Both the position numbers and the translations under genes were made by a program. Below the pieces are notes generated by a model. That model worked only from the letters and a program-made list of their open reading frames with translations, searched no databases and was not told the origin of the DNA. Shown in pieces: positions 1 through 7,491 of a DNA stretch of 12,500 nt (position 1 is the stretch's first letter; each line of letters begins with the position of its first letter). Source of the stretch: Cristatella mucedo (Eukaryota; Bryozoa; Phylactolaemata; Cristatellidae); assembly GCA_009760855.2 (NCBI GenBank), contig WPIO01000013.1, positions 7,072,501-7,085,000 of the forward strand, read 5' to 3'.

Positions 1-491
1 CTATCTTGCACTGTTTTAGCAAATAATGGCAAATCTTTAATTCTCTTCATGATTTCGGTTTTGTTTTTGAAATCACGAAACAGTTCTTCAGCTCCACGTA
101 TGAAACAATCTTTGAAGTATTCACCCTCTGTTAATGGTTTTCCTCTTTTTGCAATTTGTAGTGATATTGCAAAGCTTGCCAGATTTATATTACTTAAAGA
201 TTGTGCCCAGTAACTTAGCATAGAACTCGACTGTTGTTTTAGTTTTTGAAGCTCTTTAACAGCTTTTTTCCGTGCGTCACCGGTTGGATATTTAGCAGCA
301 GCGAATCGGGTATGTTTTGTAGTGAAGTGTCTCTTCAAATTTGACTTCTTATTGTGTGCAAGTTTTTCTTGGCAAATGAGACAAGTCGGAAGGCCATCTG
401 TGTTGCATATAAACACAAACGACTCCGTCCAATCCTGATTAGATTCTCGATTTTCTTCTTCAGTTCGTCTCTTATTTTTATCAGATTTCAT
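1..491 (-). CDS. hAT-family transposase with N-terminal BED zinc finger, partial (N-terminal 163 codons)
   Basis: This is the N-terminal part of a cut-and-paste DNA transposase, which would bind the ends of its own element in the nucleus and move it. The frame is open from an ATG at 491-489 down to the window edge, with no stop in 163 codons, so the catalytic RNase H-like fold and the C-terminal dimerisation region lie outside. A basic, charged N-terminus precedes a BED-type zinc finger: C37-x2-C40 (CLIC) and H55-x4-H60 (HFTTKH), with an aromatic FVFIC stretch before it. Further on, GKPLTEGEYFKDCFIRGAEE (about residues 117-136) and LPLFAKTVQD near the edge resemble the conserved block of hAT-derived proteins such as ZBED5, SCAND3/ZBED9 and GTF2IRD2-like proteins. 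The start is the first ATG after a likely splice acceptor at 505. The unbroken frame suggests a fairly young copy. A domesticated host gene is possible, but the transposon end at 1677 argues for a mobile element. Confidence 0.82.
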   Translation of the reverse strand, partial: MKSDKNKRRTEEENRESNQDWTESFVFICNTDGLPTCLICQEKLAHNKKSNLKRHFTTKHTRFAAAKYPTGDARKKAVKELQKLKQQSSSMLSYWAQSLSNINLASFAISLQIAKRGKPLTEGEYFKDCFIRGAEELFRDFKNKTEIMKRIKDLPLFAKTVQD

Positions 492-641
492 TCTGGTGGC
501 GGAGCTGAAATAAAGATTTTAAATTTTTTTATTTAGCTATCTAAAACGGAGTTAATAAACCGTTAATTAAATAGTTAATTTCGTTAATTGCTAATTTAAA
601 AAAGTCAACTTAGTTAAAAGTTAAAGCGTATGGAAAAGTAG

Positions 642-1171
642 TGTACCTCCGGACAAAATCATTTTTTTAAATTATCCATAGAAGTATTTTTTTCTTTTTA
701 TACCATGTTTACTTCGCGTCACTGTAATAAAATAAATAGGTATACGAAATTAATAAAATGTTGTTGTACCTTTGGACGTTCGAAGGTACAACAACATAAA
801 TGTCCGGAGGTACAAAAAAGGGTATTTTCAGAAACTTTCACGTGTAAAATAATTTGAGGTTATGAATATTCAAAGCAGACAATATATTTAGAAAGCTCAG
901 CATATATAGTTCATATTTATGTATACTACGTATCATACCAACATGAAACAAACAGAATATACAGTACAGTATAACTATGAAAGTATCTACTTTTTGATCG
1001 AAAATAGTTCTGACTGCGACCGTTGACGACACAGTGCACCAATAACTAAACAAACAGAACAGTGTTGCCACATTTCAAAAATTCTAATCTCTTGAATTTT
1101 TGCATGTATATATCACATTGCTAACCTACTTAAATCGAAACAGTCCGAAGGTAAGGTCGTCCGAAGGTACA
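642..1171. repeat. Six dispersed copies of a TGTCCGAAGGTACA motif, both orientations
   Basis: Copies lie at 642-655 (inverted, TGTACCTCCGGACA), 765-777 (inverted, TGTACCTTTGGAC), 778-790 (GTTCGAAGGTACA), 801-814 (TGTCCGGAGGTACA), 1142-1155 (AGTCCGAAGGTAAG) and 1158-1171 (CGTCCGAAGGTACA). The first and fourth are perfect inverted copies of each other over 14 bases. They all fall between the transposon end and the transposase start. They could be protein-binding sites of the element, or the remains of a nested element. Confidence 0.7.
758..797. repeat. 15-bp perfect inverted repeat (hairpin)
   Basis: ATGTTGTTGTACCTT (758-772) pairs exactly with AAGGTACAACAACAT (783-797) around a 10-base loop. 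It brings two copies of the TGTCCGAAGGTACA-type motif head to head. Confidence 0.85.
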
Positions 1172-1304
1172 TCACTGCCCTTACATACCTTTGAGAAGAT
1201 AATTCGCTACTAAATCGTCTTCTTCTTGAAATAACGAAAAAATTGTTGTTTCTCGCAAGCGATTAAATTAACACACATGGAACCGCGCTCCGAGGAAGAC
1301 TTAC

Positions 1305-1560
1305 TGAAGACTGAACACTACCGTCCGCTGGGTTGCTGGCTGAGTGGTAGTAGTGACTAGTGACGGCAGCAGTCGGCACTCCGGCAGTGGCAAGCATGGA
1401 GCCGTGGCCACGGGGCTGGCCACAGCACGGCTTTGGGGCTGGGTCAGGTGCCCAAGCGGCTGTCAGCTGTCGGTATACTTTCTACTCCACCTATTCTCAC
1501 TGTTCTCTCTTGATTGTTTTTATCCTGTTTAAAGTTTTTTCCAGTATAACATTTTTTATG
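1305..1560 (-). other. Predicted non-coding first exon of the hAT transposase transcript
   Basis: This GC-richer block sits between the transposon end and a strong minus-strand splice donor (GTAAGT, reverse complement of 1299-1304, so the exon would end at 1305). Its upstream limit near 1560 is a guess, where AT-rich sequence begins. I see no credible coding frame in it. It would supply the promoter-proximal 5' UTR of the transposase. Confidence 0.35.
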
Positions 1561-1611
1561 AGTTTTGAAAATAAAATAATATAATTATTAGTATTTGGAC
1601 ATGGAACTGGA

Positions 1612-1677
1612 GAGCCGCATCTTGACATCGAAAGAGCCGCCGCATGCGGCTCGCGAGCCGCAGTTTGCCGACCCCTG
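1612..1677 (-). repeat. hAT terminal inverted repeat with subterminal GAGCCGC repeats
   Basis: The terminus reads CAGGGGTCGGCAAAC from 1677 inward. Inside it the heptamer GAGCCGC occurs at 1612-1618, 1634-1640 and 1655-1661, and inverted (GCGGCTC) at 1646-1652. The copies at 1634 and 1646 form a hairpin around CCGCATGCGG. Clusters of short subterminal repeats next to the terminal repeat are known transposase binding sites in hAT elements. That role here is inferred from position. Confidence 0.75.
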
Positions 1678-1796
1678 CCCTAAGAGAACATAATCTCAAT
1701 TTAGGCCCTTCACACATGCCAAGGGGCAATCAAATACATTCACCTTGACCTTGGTTTGAGGCAAGCACCTTAACCACTGTGCCAAACCAGCATGGC
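1678..1796 (-). mobile_element. tRNA-derived SINE copy 1, diverged, 3' tail cut by the hAT insertion
   Basis: Read on the minus strand, it starts near 1796 with CTGGTTTGGCACAGTGG, the tRNA-like A-box region also found in the copies at 2090 and 2918. It ends in the shared tail block GAGATTATGTTCTCTTAGGG, where the hAT terminus abuts at 1677. The B-box region is degraded (GTATTTGATTGCC), so this is the oldest looking of the three copies. The rest of its tail should lie beyond the other end of the hAT. Confidence 0.7.
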
Positions 1797-1935
1797 ACTA
1801 GCGAAGTGATTAATTATGTTACGAGCGCAAAAGAATCAAGGGCCAAGAGTAATAACTAGTAAATGTATTATCTTTAGACAAGCGTGCAAAACCACTCAAG
1901 AAGACCCTTAGGGCCAGGTTAGTGGGAACCACGAT
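1797..1935. other. Spacer between SINE copies 1 and 2
   Basis: Short unique-looking sequence. I see no gene, repeat or motif in it. Confidence 0.5.
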
Positions 1936-2090
1936 AAGTAAAAATATAATACAATTCATTTCCATCACGCCCCAAGAGAGCTTAATCTCTATTCAGGCGC
2001 TTCACAGTGCCTCGGGACTTGAGCCCACGACCTCGGCCAGACCTTGGTCGAGGCGAGCACGTAAACCACCGGGCCAAACCAGCTGGGCTC
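1936..2090 (-). mobile_element. tRNA-derived SINE copy 2
   Basis: On the minus strand the head reads CTGGTTTGGCCCGGTGG (A box). About 45 bases on comes GTGGGCTCAAGTCCCGAGGC, a good match to the RNA polymerase III B box (GGTTCRANTCC). The body then joins a tail with AAGCGCCTGAATAGAGATTA and CTCTCTTGGGGCG, and ends in an A/T-rich run near 1936. A pol III promoter inside the element is the expected way such SINEs are transcribed. Both outer edges are approximate and I could not define a target-site duplication. Confidence 0.75.
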
Positions 2091-2211
2091 TTCAGGCATT
2101 ACCCGAACGGACCAATCAGGATACAGTCCATCCATTTGGCCTGTCATTGCTATTAATGTAATGTAATGTATCTCCGTCTGTAACTCCACAAAGCCATAAA
2201 GACTATGTGGG

Positions 2212-2668
2212 TGTTACGCGGGAGAGTTTTGTATAGCGCACTCACAGCCTAAGCGGCTTTCGGTACGCATTCGGTAGCCAACAGACTTCGTCTCACGCAA
2301 CAAAGAGAAAGTGGAAAGCATGGCAGAGTCAGGAGAGCAGTTGAGGTATTGAGTAGCATGGAAGTAGCAGCTCAGGACCGCTGAAAAGGATGAGCCATAG
2401 TCGGCAGCAGGAGAGAAGTTGTCGTAGTGTAAGAAAATCAGCAGTGGTTCTGTTGCATGACAGTGTCTCCGGCGGCAGGTGGCTGTTCTAGTGGGAGTCT
2501 CGCGGAGACACAGCGGGCACACGTGCACGGTAAACGAGACTCTGATTTATTCCTCTCAACGGGCACATATATGAGAGCTCGATCAATCGCAGCAGACGAC
2601 ACGAAATTTAACCTGCATTAGTAGTGGCCCGACGCTGAGCTGCTTCAATGGCTAAACTATTGGCCACA
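2212..2668 (-). mobile_element. Possible degenerate solo LTR
   Basis: On the minus strand the segment starts TGTGGCCAATAG at 2668 and ends GCGTAACA at 2212, giving TGT...ACA ends. It contains a TATA-like CATATATG, then GAATAAATCAGAG about 20 bases later (polyadenylation signal), the order expected in a long terminal repeat. I found no matching target-site duplication at the two flanks and no primer-binding site. The 104-codon minus frame at 2214-2528 does not resemble a known protein. The call is tentative. Confidence 0.3.
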
Positions 2669-2688
2669 GGTGAGGCATGTGCATTAGT

Positions 2689-2728
2689 GCTACGGCACAA
2701 CAAAACCGTACGTTTATTGTGCCGTAGC
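2689..2728. repeat. 12-bp perfect inverted repeat with nested stem
   Basis: GCTACGGCACAA (2689-2700) pairs with TTGTGCCGTAGC (2717-2728). Inside the 16-base loop AAAC (2703-2706) pairs with GTTT (2712-2715), so the structure is almost continuous. It may be the core of a decayed foldback or MITE. No flanking duplication is evident. Confidence 0.75.
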
Positions 2729-2917
2729 GGAATCGAAACTCCATATGTTCACTATTGTAATAACGCGGCTACAATGCAGACTCAAACAATGAAGACGAGT
2801 CGGGCTCGAGGTTTATGATTGGTTGGTATTCTGCTTGTCGATGGGTGCAGTTCCCCCTCCCCCATTGTACCAGGCGCCTGTACCTCATTTTAATAGGCGG
2901 TACTACTCTACGCTTGA
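2729..2917. other. Spacer, no feature
   Basis: No coding frame with recognisable content on either strand. Contains a pyrimidine-rich run near 2850-2865 only. Confidence 0.45.
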
Positions 2918-3066
2918 ACTGGTTTGGTCCAGCGGTTAAGGTGGTCGCCCTGACCAAGGTCTGGCCGAGGTCGTGGGCTCTAGCTCCGAGGCATATGTGA
3001 AGCGCCTGAATAGACTAAGTTCTCTTGGGGTGCTGTACAAATGAATTTTATTTATTTATTTATTTA
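2918..3066 (+). mobile_element. tRNA-derived SINE copy 3 with (TTTA)n tail
   Basis: The head AACTGGTTTGGTCCAGCGG leads to AAGGTGGTCGCCCTGACC, then the B-box region GTGGGCTCTAGCTCCGAGG. The tail block AAGCGCCTGAATAGACTAAG and TTCTCTTGGGGTGC follows, and the copy ends in a TTTA repeat (about 3047-3066). It matches the minus-strand copy at 1936-2090 over most of its length. TACGC just before the head (2909-2913) and just after the tail (3064-3068) could be a short target-site duplication, though it is too short to be sure. Confidence 0.78.
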
Positions 3067-3432
3067 CGCATAGACACAGTGCTACTATCGATTAACGGCA
3101 TTCTAAAAATTGAGTCTGGCTACACAATTTATCCGCCCCAAAATCGTGCCAATTAGCAATAGGAACTCAAATTGGACTATACACAGCGCTGCTTGGAGCC
3201 CGAGATAAGTTTAGCTGGTGCCCAACTAAAAAAAAGGGCCTCGCGAATGAGATACTTTCAAATGGCGGAGAGACTCAGCGAGGAGAGCCCGGCTCCTTGC
3301 TGCCGTCGCTCCACAGTATGCCGAGCCACCGAGTAAGCGAGAACTCTAGCAACCGGACACTAATAAAGACACTTTTAAAACCATCAACTGTTAACGCATT
3401 CACAGCTAGTAACATCAAATTTCCTCAAAGAG
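3067..3432. other. Intergenic stretch without a supported feature
   Basis: No coding frame, RNA gene or repeat that I can support. A poly-A run (AAAAAAAA near 3230) and a GC-richer patch at 3256-3360 stand out slightly. The latter has a style often seen in dispersed repeats, but I have no second copy to compare. Confidence 0.4.
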
Positions 3433-3561
3433 GAATATATTATGAATATATATATATATATTAATATATAATATAATATAATATAATATTGTAATATATT
3501 AATAATATACATACATATATAATTAATGTATTAATACATTGCAATATTATATTATATGATA

Positions 3562-3594
<33 letters not shown>

Positions 3595-3642
3595 ATATAT
3601 ATTATATAATATATAATAATATATTATTAATATATATAAATA
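3433..3642. repeat. AT-dinucleotide-rich satellite-like tract
   Basis: About 210 bases composed almost only of A and T, largely (TA)n runs broken by ATTA and AATAT spacers, including long pure (TA)n segments at about 3560-3600. It can fold on itself many times over and is likely to be length-polymorphic. Confidence 0.95.
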
Positions 3643-4145
3643 CATAATGACGCTAAAAGGCATAGCAGTCCTGCTATAAAAAAAAGCGAACAGCAAGAGC
3701 AAAGACGCGCCAGGGGCACTAAGGAGTCATTACCGAACAAAAGCAAGCGACTCGGCTTGGCGATAGAAATGCGCGAGTGGCAAATACTCACTCTATAGTG
3801 ATCCGTCGCTCTTGATCGGCGTCTACACGTCCTCTGAGTAGACAAAGCCAGCTAGCAGTGCCGCCTCCACCAGCCAGCGACCCGATTGCAACCGTCTATC
3901 CCAGACCCTTTGAAGATCATGGACTCTTAATCGTATTTTAAGTGGACACTTTTCCACTTGTAATACCGACTATGAAATGTTGAATTTCGATTATTTAATA
4001 TTGAAGTTAACGTTATAATATGAAGCTCTCCAGCTACAATGAGGGAAGTGGTCCTTTGCAGGTCCAGCCGATTTCCAAATAAATATTTTTAACGTGCGCA
4101 TACTCAAATTTCTCATGCTGCATTTCCAATCTGGAGATTTCGACG
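3643..4145. other. Intergenic stretch without a supported gene
   Basis: A 72-codon minus frame at 3627-3845 starts inside the AT tract on the reverse side and has no known motif, so I treat it as chance. A small hairpin AAGTGGA/TCCACTT lies near 3940-3960. Nothing else stands out. Confidence 0.4.
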
Positions 4146-4210
4146 CGTCAACTTATGCGACGGAAATGCTTCGTCGCATAAGTTGACGTCAACACGTCAA
4201 CTTATGCGAC
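4146..4210. repeat. Triple repeat: 17-bp hairpin plus a third direct copy
   Basis: CGTCAACTTATGCGACG (4146-4162) is followed by its exact reverse complement CGTCGCATAAGTTGACG (4172-4188). The same 16 bases CGTCAACTTATGCGAC then recur in the first orientation at 4195-4210. All three copies are identical. The perfect identity in otherwise decayed sequence points to recent origin or constraint. Confidence 0.9.
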
Positions 4211-4433
4211 TTGCTTCATTTTCGCAATGCCGCCGAAGCAGCCGCCGAGTTCATGCTCGCCAAAGGTAGCCAGTAATCCTCAGCATGAAATCAATTTGTA
4301 GCTAACCTTGGCACGCGCTAGGACCGAAGCCCCTTTGGTCTGTACCGTCCAGTGGCGTCGGCGCCTTGAGCTGTCGGTACTATCTAATGGACAAGCTCAC
4401 ATGGCCGTCGGAGGCTATTGGTCGCATACTTAC
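4211..4433. other. Spacer, possible intron on the minus strand
   Basis: No coding frame supported. It would be the start of an intron if the minus-strand donor at 4433 is used (see the exon-like interval to its right). Confidence 0.3.
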
Positions 4434-4550
4434 CTGATGTCACCTAGCAGCACAACTTGAGGCCCAGGCTCAAATGCTGTTCTTACCAAAGCAAGCGCCG
4501 TCGAAAAACGATTCACGAGAATTTTTTTCCATTTTCCTGTGAGCGTGATA
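4434..4550 (-). other. Exon-like open interval ending at a perfect splice donor
   Basis: On the minus strand the sequence runs open for about 39 codons, ending GTGCTGCTAGGTGACATCAG, immediately before a GTAAGTATG donor at 4433. A plausible acceptor (CAATCGCAG) lies near 4550. The deduced segment ends in the residues EPGPQVVLLGDI. I do not recognise the protein, no other exon is visible nearby, and about 120 open bases can occur by chance. Confidence 0.22.
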
Positions 4551-4615
4551 TCGCTGCGATTGCTCGGGCAGTGTGCTAACTTACGCGGCGTGAGCGCATG
4601 GTGTGAACGCTAGCT

Positions 4616-4752
4616 TCTAATAAAAATAATAATAATAGCCCTACCATTCTTAAAGAGCGTGAATTATAACTTCTAACAATGATACTAATAACAATAATAA
4701 TAGCTCTACTCTCTCTAACTTCCCAAGGGCATCGAGAGTAATAATAATAAGT
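4616..4752. repeat. AAT/AATA microsatellite cluster
   Basis: Three AAT-rich runs at about 4618-4640, 4680-4704 and 4738-4752. The first two are each preceded by CTTCTAA and may be a diverged duplication of about 57 bases. Tails of LINE copies elsewhere in the window are also AAT-rich, but the conserved hairpin is missing here. Confidence 0.6.
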
Positions 4753-6060
4753 GCAAATTTGCATATCAATATCAGGGAACTAAAACTCTTTCTGGGCCCG
4801 TTAAAAATGCTGTAAAGTATGCATGTCAATATGGTTTTTGAAAACGTGCACAGTTTCAGCAAGCATAAGCACACACAAAGGAAGCTCACAATGATCGAGC
4901 GAATGCAGTGAGGAAGAGGTGTATTTTTAGCTTCATTTCGAATGTCATCGAGTCAGACGGTTTCGTGACATTAGTCACGACAACCAAGTTTTTCGGACGC
5001 GAAAACTAAAGGCAGGGTACGCGGATACACGTACGCGAGCGTAAAAGCTACGCGCTTCTCTTTCGAGCGTTGCCCGTGCTCTTCTAATAAAGTTACGCGC
5101 ATAGCAGGCCAGCCTTAATGTTTGGAAGCATGTTCCCCAACACTCAGCGAAGGACAATAAAACAAGCCTTCAATTTCTCTTGCAGTAAATTGAAATTAAC
5201 GACCAGGCTCACTCCGCAGAGGATTTGTTATGAAGCGCGCGCACACCTCGCCGTAAATTGACAAGAGTCGAAAGACCTAGCAATCTGCTAAGGCTTTTCG
5301 CGATTGCTAAGCCCTTCTTTCAAGCCAAGAGATTCATCGAAGGCAACGGATCAATTTCGAAGCTGAGGCCTCAACATTTAAGCTTGGCTAAACGAGGCGC
5401 AGCTAAACGAGCGCAGACAGAGCGGCGGCGAGAAGAGTGGCGTCTGCTCGATATTTCAGACATGGTGGTAAGAATTGGCTCTTGACACGCTGAGAAAGCG
5501 CAAGGGGCTGACTATCAATTGCTCATTAGGCAACGCCTTTTGAACTAGTCCTTCTAGCCTGACCTCTTGTCATTTGTTTTCATTTATGCGAGCGTCAGTA
5601 ATCCATAGATTCAGTGAACTCAAATAGACTTCCGTTTCACGCGCCAGCCCGGACAGAAGGCGGAAGCGCCGGCCGAGCACGTCGCGGTGCGCGGTCGACG
5701 CGCCTTGTGAATTCGTGAAACCAGACGACGACAGTTCACCTCTCGCCGCATTGCTGCTGCATGTAAATGGCTGAGCCAAATCATGAGCACTCAGTCCGGT
5801 TGCGACCGTGTAAGAACTGGCCAACTCCACCAACACGAGCGTTTCTCGTTCGAGCAGCCACCCGGAGTACCTTTGCAATTCCAAATAGATTACTCTGAGG
5901 AAAATGGCGAGACTCCCATTTCTATGATGGCGCGCTTTTCCTTTCTGTTGATTTATTACAAAGTATCTTTTGATGAAACAACTTCGGGGGACCGCATGCG
6001 TCACGCGAATGTCCGCGTCCGCTGGCATTCAATTACGCATTGTCTTTACAAAGCGCCTTA
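4753..6060. other. Long stretch without a supported gene
   Basis: Several frames of 60-152 codons exist, the longest on the minus strand at 5570-6028. None has a recognisable domain, signal peptide or splice pattern, and opposite-strand frames overlap (for example 5783-6061 plus). The only structural item is a small hairpin TCGTGAC/GTCACGA at 4963-4980. Diverged transposon remains are possible but I cannot show them. Confidence 0.4.
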
Positions 6061-6507
6061 GATTTGTACCTAGGCTAGGTTCGGTAGGCTGGGACCGGAC
6101 GGCTGCATTGCGGGTACGGGTCACCGGCTAGGCCGGGGTCGGACCCATGGCATGGCCGGATGTGCGGTGATGAGAGGTCACCGGGGCGCTTGGGTAGGAG
6201 AAGTTGGCCGAGTAAGTCGTGGTGATGGACGTTCTCGGTCTCGCCGAGTTATACACCTGGATTCGTGCAGGCGTGCTCCGGCGATGCGGCCACGCACGCA
6301 AGGCAACGAGTGCCCAAGGCCCGAGCGGAGCTGGATAGCACGCTCGTTGTTGTAATTTATATATTCCGCGTTTCCTGTGTATCCTGTTCGTGACCACCTC
6401 CGTGTGTTGGCGTCTTTCGGCGGAAGCTCTCAACTGTGGTGGACGTCGACTCCAAAAAGCCAAGCAGTTACTCAGCTGGCCGGATCTTTTACGGTGCACG
6501 CTCGTAC
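6061..6507. other. GC-rich stretch, possibly internal sequence of an LTR element
   Basis: On the minus strand, just downstream of the LTR-like segment at 6508-6797, the motif GGTGGTCACGAACAGGAT (about 6382-6399) resembles the junction between an LTR and the untranslated leader of Ty3/BEL-type elements. A TATA-like TATATAA follows near 6355-6365. The 145-codon minus frame at 6128-6565 spans this area but shows no gag zinc knuckle or other motif. Confidence 0.25.
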
Positions 6508-6797
6508 TGTTGGAATAGAGTCGGTACAACGGCAGGACTGTGGAAGCCGTCTGACCAACTAACACGTTTATTCGCGCTTGCTTCGTCGTCTTGCACCTCT
6601 ATAGTGTACTGTATATAGGACCCTCCCTGTAGACTTGTTTAGTTACTCTGTTGTTGCAGGCGCATGCGTTATTATAAAGAGGTTTAAACTGACGGCCGCT
6701 CGTCTTACCCTGGTTCAGCGGCATGGCGAGCAGCAGCGTGGCCGGAGTAAGGCGGGTTTGGCGGGAACTAGCCTTTGACCCCTGGAACTTGGCCACA
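6508..6797 (-). mobile_element. Possible LTR fragment
   Basis: On the minus strand it begins TGTGGCCAAGTTCC at 6797 and ends ATTCCAACA at 6508. CTATATACAG (TATA-like) is followed about 40 bases later by GAATAAACGTG (polyadenylation signal). Its first nine bases, TGTGGCCAA, equal those of the other LTR-like segment at 2668. No flanking duplication is visible, and the true 3' limit may lie further left near 6400. Tentative. Confidence 0.28.
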
Positions 6798-7491
6798 GAT
6801 TGTCCGAGCATGCCCACACGTACTCGGATTTTCTGCCTCAATATGCGTGAGTAATTCGACAGGAAGAGCATTGCATCTCGAACGCAAGTTTATGTCAGCC
6901 AAGGAGTCGGCCGAACGCACACCGATGGCCAGGCCCAGCTGCTGCATTTTGTGAGACGCGCACGACTCCGCACGTTGTAATACCTACTGGTCGTAATCCT
7001 GGCATCGCGAGCTGCATTCGGGCTAAGAGCTGCCCGTAGGGGTACGAATACTTTGCAGCTGGCCCTGATTGCTCGGCGGTCCGCCGCCGGCCAATTGCGT
7101 CAGCCGGATGGCTGCTTACAGTCTCTGCCAGGTATGCCGCTCTATATAGTTCATTGCGAATCGATCCGGTGCAATTCAAAGAGAGTGTGAGAAAGCGAGA
7201 GTGCTTGTCGGGCAATTCAGGCTGTTTATATTCTCCGTGCATAGATCGTCGCCTAAGTCGCAAATGTTTCTTCAGGATTGTGTTCGAGCAAGCGCAGGCT
7301 AGAACGTCGATAGCTTTCAGCTCGGCCAAACGAGCTGCCTACAGGCCAGCCATTGTGCCGTGTTTGCGGGCCATAATGAGGCGGCCGTGTCTCGCGTCGC
7401 AGCTCGCCTTGCGACGATCGATAGCTACCGGGGTCGCCTACGCCGCGGTCTCGGCTGCCCTAGTCAGCAGCGTTCTCTCACCGCCGCGGCC
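6798..7491. other. Upstream region of the CpG-rich gene start
   Basis: No supported coding frame. A minus frame at 6895-7329 and a plus frame at 7154-7495 overlap each other and carry no known motif. GC content rises towards the right, as expected for a promoter region leading into the exon at 7492. Confidence 0.35.
7144..7152 (+). promoter_or_regulatory. Possible TATA box
   Basis: CTATATAGT lies about 345 bases before the start codon at 7492. It is a good TATA match in an otherwise GC-rich area. CpG-rich promoters often lack TATA boxes, so this may be chance. Confidence 0.2.

Larger units (their letters stand above)
505..1304 (-). other. Predicted 5'-UTR intron of the hAT transposase gene
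   Basis: On the minus strand a GTAAGT donor begins at 1304, and a pyrimidine-rich acceptor TTTATTTCAG ends at 505. The ATG follows 13 bases later, at 491. The 800-base interval is AT-rich and stop-laden, as expected for an intron. It also holds six copies of a 14-base motif (listed separately). A 77-codon frame at 838-1071 minus has no recognisable features and I treat it as chance. Confidence 0.4.
1..1677 (-). mobile_element. hAT DNA transposon (probably Buster group), 5' part, continues beyond base 1
   Basis: On the minus strand the element begins at 1677 with CAGGGGTCGGCAAACTGCGG, a typical hAT terminal inverted repeat. Four GAGCCGC subterminal repeats follow, then a GC-rich probable first exon, an AT-rich intron-like stretch and the BED-finger transposase frame from 491. 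The other end is outside the window. The eight bases flanking the terminus (1678-1685, CCCTAAGA) have TA at positions 4-5, matching the nnnTAnnn target-site preference known for the Buster group rather than the nTnnnnAn of the Ac group. The element interrupts the tail of a SINE, which gives independent evidence for the boundary. Confidence 0.8.

Noticed and set aside
838-1071. 77-codon hydrophobic minus frame, possible membrane protein
   Set aside because: AT-rich intron-like sequence yields Phe/Leu/Ile-rich translations by default. No start context or partner.
2214-2528. 104-codon minus frame with several Cys and His
   Set aside because: The Cys/His spacing fits no zinc-finger pattern, and the frame lies inside an LTR-like segment.
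4146-4210. CRISPR array
   Set aside because: Only three units, in alternating orientation, with 6-10-base gaps. No spacers, and the context is eukaryotic.
5570-6028. 152-codon minus-strand open frame
   Set aside because: No domain, signal peptide or conserved motif. It overlaps a plus-strand frame of similar quality, and isolated frames of this size are common in 12.5 kb of GC-varied DNA.
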